Source: Apricaphanius iberus (Eukaryota > Chordata > Actinopteri > Cyprinodontiformes > Aphaniidae). Taken from it: 64,000 nt of DNA. Made by a program: the position numbers and the translations under genes. This document shows positions 60,401 through 64,000 of the stretch, piece by piece. The stretch's first letter is position 1. Each line of letters begins with the position of its first letter. The stretch spans positions 301,807 to 365,806 of the forward strand of contig JAPXFQ010000484.1 of the NCBI GenBank assembly GCA_028564705.1, given 5' to 3'. Under the pieces are notes generated by a model. That model searched no databases. It saw only the letters and a program-made list of their open reading frames with translations, and was not told the DNA's origin.

Positions 60401-62606
60401 AGGCTGGGATGACCCTCTTATTAAAGAATTGCAGCCAAGGTGGGAACATTGGAAAGCTGATCTTGAGAACTTGGAAAGGATCAACATACCACGCTGCTAT
60501 GTGCCTGCGGACTTTGGAAAGGTCATCAAAAAAGAACTTCATCACTTCTCTGATGCCAGCAACAGCGGATATGGCCAATGTTCCTATTTGAGACTTACCA
60601 ACGAAGAAGGAAACATCCATTGTGCACTTGTTGCTGGTAAGTCTAGAGTTGCTCCCATTAAGGTGCAGACTATTCCCAGACTTGAACTCACAGCTGCTGT
60701 TGTCTCAGTTGCCATGAGCAATATGCTTAAACAGGAGCTGGAATATCTAGACATAGAAGAACACTTCTGGACCGACTCCCAAGTGGTTTTGGGATACATT
60801 AACAACGAAGCACGCCGCTTTCACACGTTCGTAGCAAACAGAGTGCAGAAGATACACCTCAGTACTACTTCTCAACATTGGAGGTATGTTCCCACCAATG
60901 AAAACCCTGCTGACCATGCGTCAAGAGGTTTAAATGCTGGTGAGATTATTACATCCAATTGGTTGACAGGCCCAAAATTCTTATGGAAGAAGGATATACC
61001 TCCTGCTGCGGTTATTGACACGGCATTAACAATTGGAGATCCGGAAGTGAGACAGGCTCAGACACTGAGTGCAGAATCAACAGAAGTCAAGCATCAGTGC
61101 CTCTCAGACCGCTTGGCAAACCTGTCTTCATTTTCTGGAGCTGTCCAAGCTGTGGCTCGCCTCGTCCGCCGAGCCAGAGGAGATAAGTCCAGAAGTCACA
61201 GTACAGTCGCTGAACGACAAAATGCTGAACGCATCATCATTAAGGACTTGCAGAGAAACACCTATTCAGAGGAAATCAAGTTCTTGAGAAAAGGGGCCCA
61301 GCTGCCACTTCGTAGCAAGCTGTATCATCTTGATGCCTTCCTTGATCAAGAAGGAGTACTCAAGGTGGGAGGAAGACTTTGTGATGCGCTCCTACCCAGT
61401 TCAGTCAAACACCCAGTTGTCATTCCTAAAGATCACCACATAACAAAGATGATAATCTCTCAATGTCATGAGAATGTCAAGCACCAAGGAAAGGGCCTCA
61501 CAATAAATGAGATCAGATCACAAGGCTATTCGATTCCAGGAATGAGCAGAGCAGTAGCATCCCATGTGTATCACTGTGTGACATGTCGTAAGCTCAGGAG
61601 ACCAACAGAAGAACAAAGAATGGCAGACCTCCCCTCAGAACGTACAAATCCATCCCCGCCATTCACATACTGCGGTATAGACTGCTTTGGTCCCTTTGCC
61701 ACTAGACAGGGTCGGAAGGAACATAAAAGGTACGGCCTCATCTTCGCATGTTTCAGCTCCAGAGCTATTCATATAGAAATGCTAAATGACATGTCTACAG
61801 ATGCCTTCATAAATGGCCTGCGCTGTTTTGTTGCATTGCGGGGAGCAGTGCGCCAAATCAAATGCGACTAAGGCACCAACTTTGTAGGGGCAAAGAATGA
61901 ACTGAGAAATGCTCTAAAGGAAATTGACACTAATCGTCTGGCAGTGTTCTTAGCTGAGAAGCAGTGTGACTTTGTCCTAAATGCACCCCATTCAAGTCAT
62001 GCAGGTGGGGTATGGGAGAGACAAATCAGAACAGTGAGAAATGTTCTTCGCTCAACTCTCTCACAGTCCTCTGACAGACTGGATGATGCATCACTGCGGA
62101 CATTCTTCTATGAAGCTATGGCGATTGTTAACAGTAGACCACTCTCAGTTGACAACTTAAATGACCCCAAGAGCCTTGCACCTCTCACCCCAAATAACCT
62201 GCTCACTATGAAATCAATTCCAGCACTACCACCTCCAGGCAGGTTCATCAGAGAAGACATTTATGCAAGGAAAAGGTGGCGTCATGTTCAGTACCTTGCG
62301 GAGCAATTCTGGTGTCGTTGGCGTAAGGAGTATCTATCCAACATTGCCACCAGGCAACGCTGGCACACAGCAAAGAGAAACCTGCAAGTGGGAGATATTG
62401 TCATGGAAAAGGCTGAAGATCTGCCCAGAAATGAGTGGCGACTGGCCAGAGTTACAGAAACTACTACAGATAAAGACGGACTTGTGAGACGAGTCAAGGT
62501 ATGCCTTGGTGACCGGAATCTGGAGAAGGATGGTCGTCGACTCCACAAGCTGTCCATCATTGAACGCCCAGTACAGAAGCTGATCCTGCTGCTAGAGACC
62601 ATCTAG
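57441..62606 (+). pseudogene. BEL element 3 gag-pol frame with two internal stops
   Basis: A single frame interrupted only by TGA at 60072-60074 and TAA at 61869-61871. Domains in order: DUF1759 gag (about residues 70-250, EPPVFIGDPIQFIEWKAAF); two CX2CX4HX4C zinc knuckles (CLFCKDIKHMIHNC; CYGCMKLGHSAKDC); protease/DUF1758 (ALLDTQSDTVFVD); reverse transcriptase with MCDVEKMFHQFH and YVDD (near 60006-60017); RNase H (HFSDASNSGYG; IPRLELTAAV; FWTDSQVVLGYI; NPADHASRG); integrase HHCC (H..H; C..C at about 61470-61600), catalytic Asp in YCGIDCFGPF, second Asp at KCD just before the TAA, and Glu in GGVWERQIRT; then a C-terminal DUF5641-type region (VGDIVMEKAEDLPRNEW). Both stops fit C-to-T changes, one of them at a CpG. 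Two stops mean no full polyprotein as read. Confidence 0.9.
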
Positions 62607-62784
62607 CTGTTCCTGAGAACATCTACGTGTATCCTTTTTTACCATATTACTTAAATGCTGATGTACATTCACTATAGTATGGACACTTAGTCCTTTTCTA
62701 AGTTAAAGGTAACATTTTTATTTGAAAATCATTCGTAATTTATAGTCCTTGACGTTATACAAATCACTCATGATTTGGTGGGAG

Positions 62785-64000
62785 TGTAAAAGACCATTAA
62801 ATCTCTCAATCTCTGAAGTGGGCCTACATCTTTACCTCCAGCCATAGAGGGCAGTGTTGTCATGGACTACCTAAGGAAGGAGGATTTCTCAAAAGGGGAC
62901 TTTTATGAAAAACTGGGTTTCTGTGATAAATGTACATTGTTAAAACTAAGATTTTATTTTTTTTTTTTTTTTGGTTATTACATATTTCTCGCTAAATTGG
63001 TCTATAATTACATTGTATGATTTGTTTTACAAAGCATCAGTTACATCTGACATACTTTTATTTTGAAGTTTGTAAGTGAAAATAGCAGGCGGCCTTTGTT
63101 GGTATGTTGGCACACTTTTAATGCTACACTGTAGTGAAGCGAGACGAATTACGGTTACAGGCACTGTATATATTAGCTTTACAAACGAGTGATTTCTTAG
63201 CCTCTTATAGCACTCCTGGACCGCATGAGGGAACATGGTATAGTTTTTATTTTATAGTGATTCTAATCTTTGAGAGACTGTGTTTATTGCATCGATCTCC
63301 TCTAAGCTGTTAGTGGGTCGTTAGCATATGCAGATGGTAAATCAGTGATTTGTTATATAGACCGTGTGATTAATTGTTACTGTTACATTCATAAAACAGT
63401 GTATTATTATTATTATACCGTTTTTCAAGGTTTAAACGTCCGAGCAATTTTTCACAGGAAATTAGGCCCTTATTTGGTCATTCTTATGTTTTTCCCTTTT
63501 TTCTCTCTGAATTGAGATCGTCAGCTTTCAAAATATCTCATACTTAAATTAATTCAGTTGTCATTGAATCCATATTGCATTTTAAAAGGAGATTGTTGCA
63601 ATTAAAACATTTATAAATTCATACAGGTCATATGTAACATTATAGCACTTTGAAATAAGCTTGTTAATTGTTACAAACTCATTTTTATTTTTTTTACAGG
63701 TGTTTTTAATTTAATTAAATATTGTTATTGTTAGTTAAAGCATTCATATTCATGTCTACTATAAGGCATCTATTTATGAGCCTGAATAATGCTATTTATG
63801 GTTTAGCCATTTATATATACATTTGCAGCTTATACATTTATAGACATTTGTATACAATTTGCCGTCACGTGTCTAATGTTTATTCTTTGTTTGTTTTATT
63901 CAGCTCTTACGGTGTTTCGGAAGGTTTTTTTTTGTGGAAAATAAATTCTTCTTTAACATCAGTTTTTGAGAGTGAAACACATCTGTTCGGCCGGGAATGC
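62785..64000 (+). repeat. 3' LTR of BEL element 3 (cut by window end)
   Basis: Starts TGTAAAAGACCATTAAATC after a purine tract. Long blocks are essentially identical to the 5' LTR (63262-63425, 63525-64000). Two blocks differ strongly (about 62905-62960 and 63435-63520), and 63000-63260 carries many single-base insertions and deletions. Confidence 0.92.

Larger units (their letters stand above)
55417..64000 (+). mobile_element. BEL/Pao LTR retrotransposon 3, nearly complete
   Basis: Both LTRs, a gag frame and a long pol frame are present in the order gag, protease, RT, RNase H, integrase, which is the BEL/Pao arrangement. A purine-rich tract (TTTGGTGGGAG) precedes the 3' LTR. The element runs past the right edge of the window. 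It interrupts a LINE fragment at 55416. Coding damage is limited to one short tandem duplication and a few stop codons, making it the youngest of the three BEL/Pao copies here. Confidence 0.93.

Overview
The window looks like AT-rich, repeat-dense genomic DNA from a teleost fish. It has C2H2 zinc-finger exons with a fish-style acidic leader. It also holds many transposon families typical of fish: Tc1/mariner with long inverted repeats, hAT and Harbinger-like MITEs, a PiggyBac fragment, L1 and CR1/L2/Rex-type LINEs, and BEL/Pao LTR retrotransposons. I see no prokaryotic features, rRNA, tRNA or CRISPR. No species is claimed.

The only host genes I can support form a tandem zinc-finger cluster. 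Five related exons on the + strand start with the same splice acceptor and the same phase, and encode the same acidic leader. Three of them (type A: 1646-2664, 16996-18185, 44462-45558) carry 9, 11 and 10 C2H2 fingers. Two (type B: 12541-12761, 33253-33473) have lost the finger array. The order is A-B-A-B-A. Only type B exons have a recognisable first exon upstream (ending at 8725 and 24249), and the phases allow exon 1 to join B, A, or B then A. The likely duplication module is therefore [exon 1 - B - A], present twice, with the A exon of a third copy at the left edge. Unique intron sequence shared by the two modules supports this (8621-9030 with 24143-24552, 10818-10890 with 29039-29110, 11690-12010 with 31690-32010). 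A 603-bp segment after the second and third A exons is almost identical.

Nearly everything else is mobile DNA. Left part: a LINE fragment (62-1448), a decayed BEL/Pao (3910-7480) and an L1 (9390-10800). Middle: Tc1 and hAT fragments (13157-15665), LINE pieces on either side of the second A exon, a PiggyBac fragment (22166-22640), an L1 interrupted by a hAT-like element that carries a 33-bp minisatellite (24690-29005), a hAT element (29451-30665), and a second L1 split by two Tc1 elements (34085-37890). From 37.9 to 41.5 kb I recognise almost nothing. Right part: a truncated LINE ORF2 (42046-43162), the third A exon, three MITEs, a second decayed BEL/Pao (51170-53940), and a young BEL element with LTRs from 55417 to beyond the window end.

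How the parts may work together is inference. The zinc-finger proteins are probably nuclear DNA-binding regulators, and the cluster expanded by tandem duplication while transposons inserted independently into each copy.
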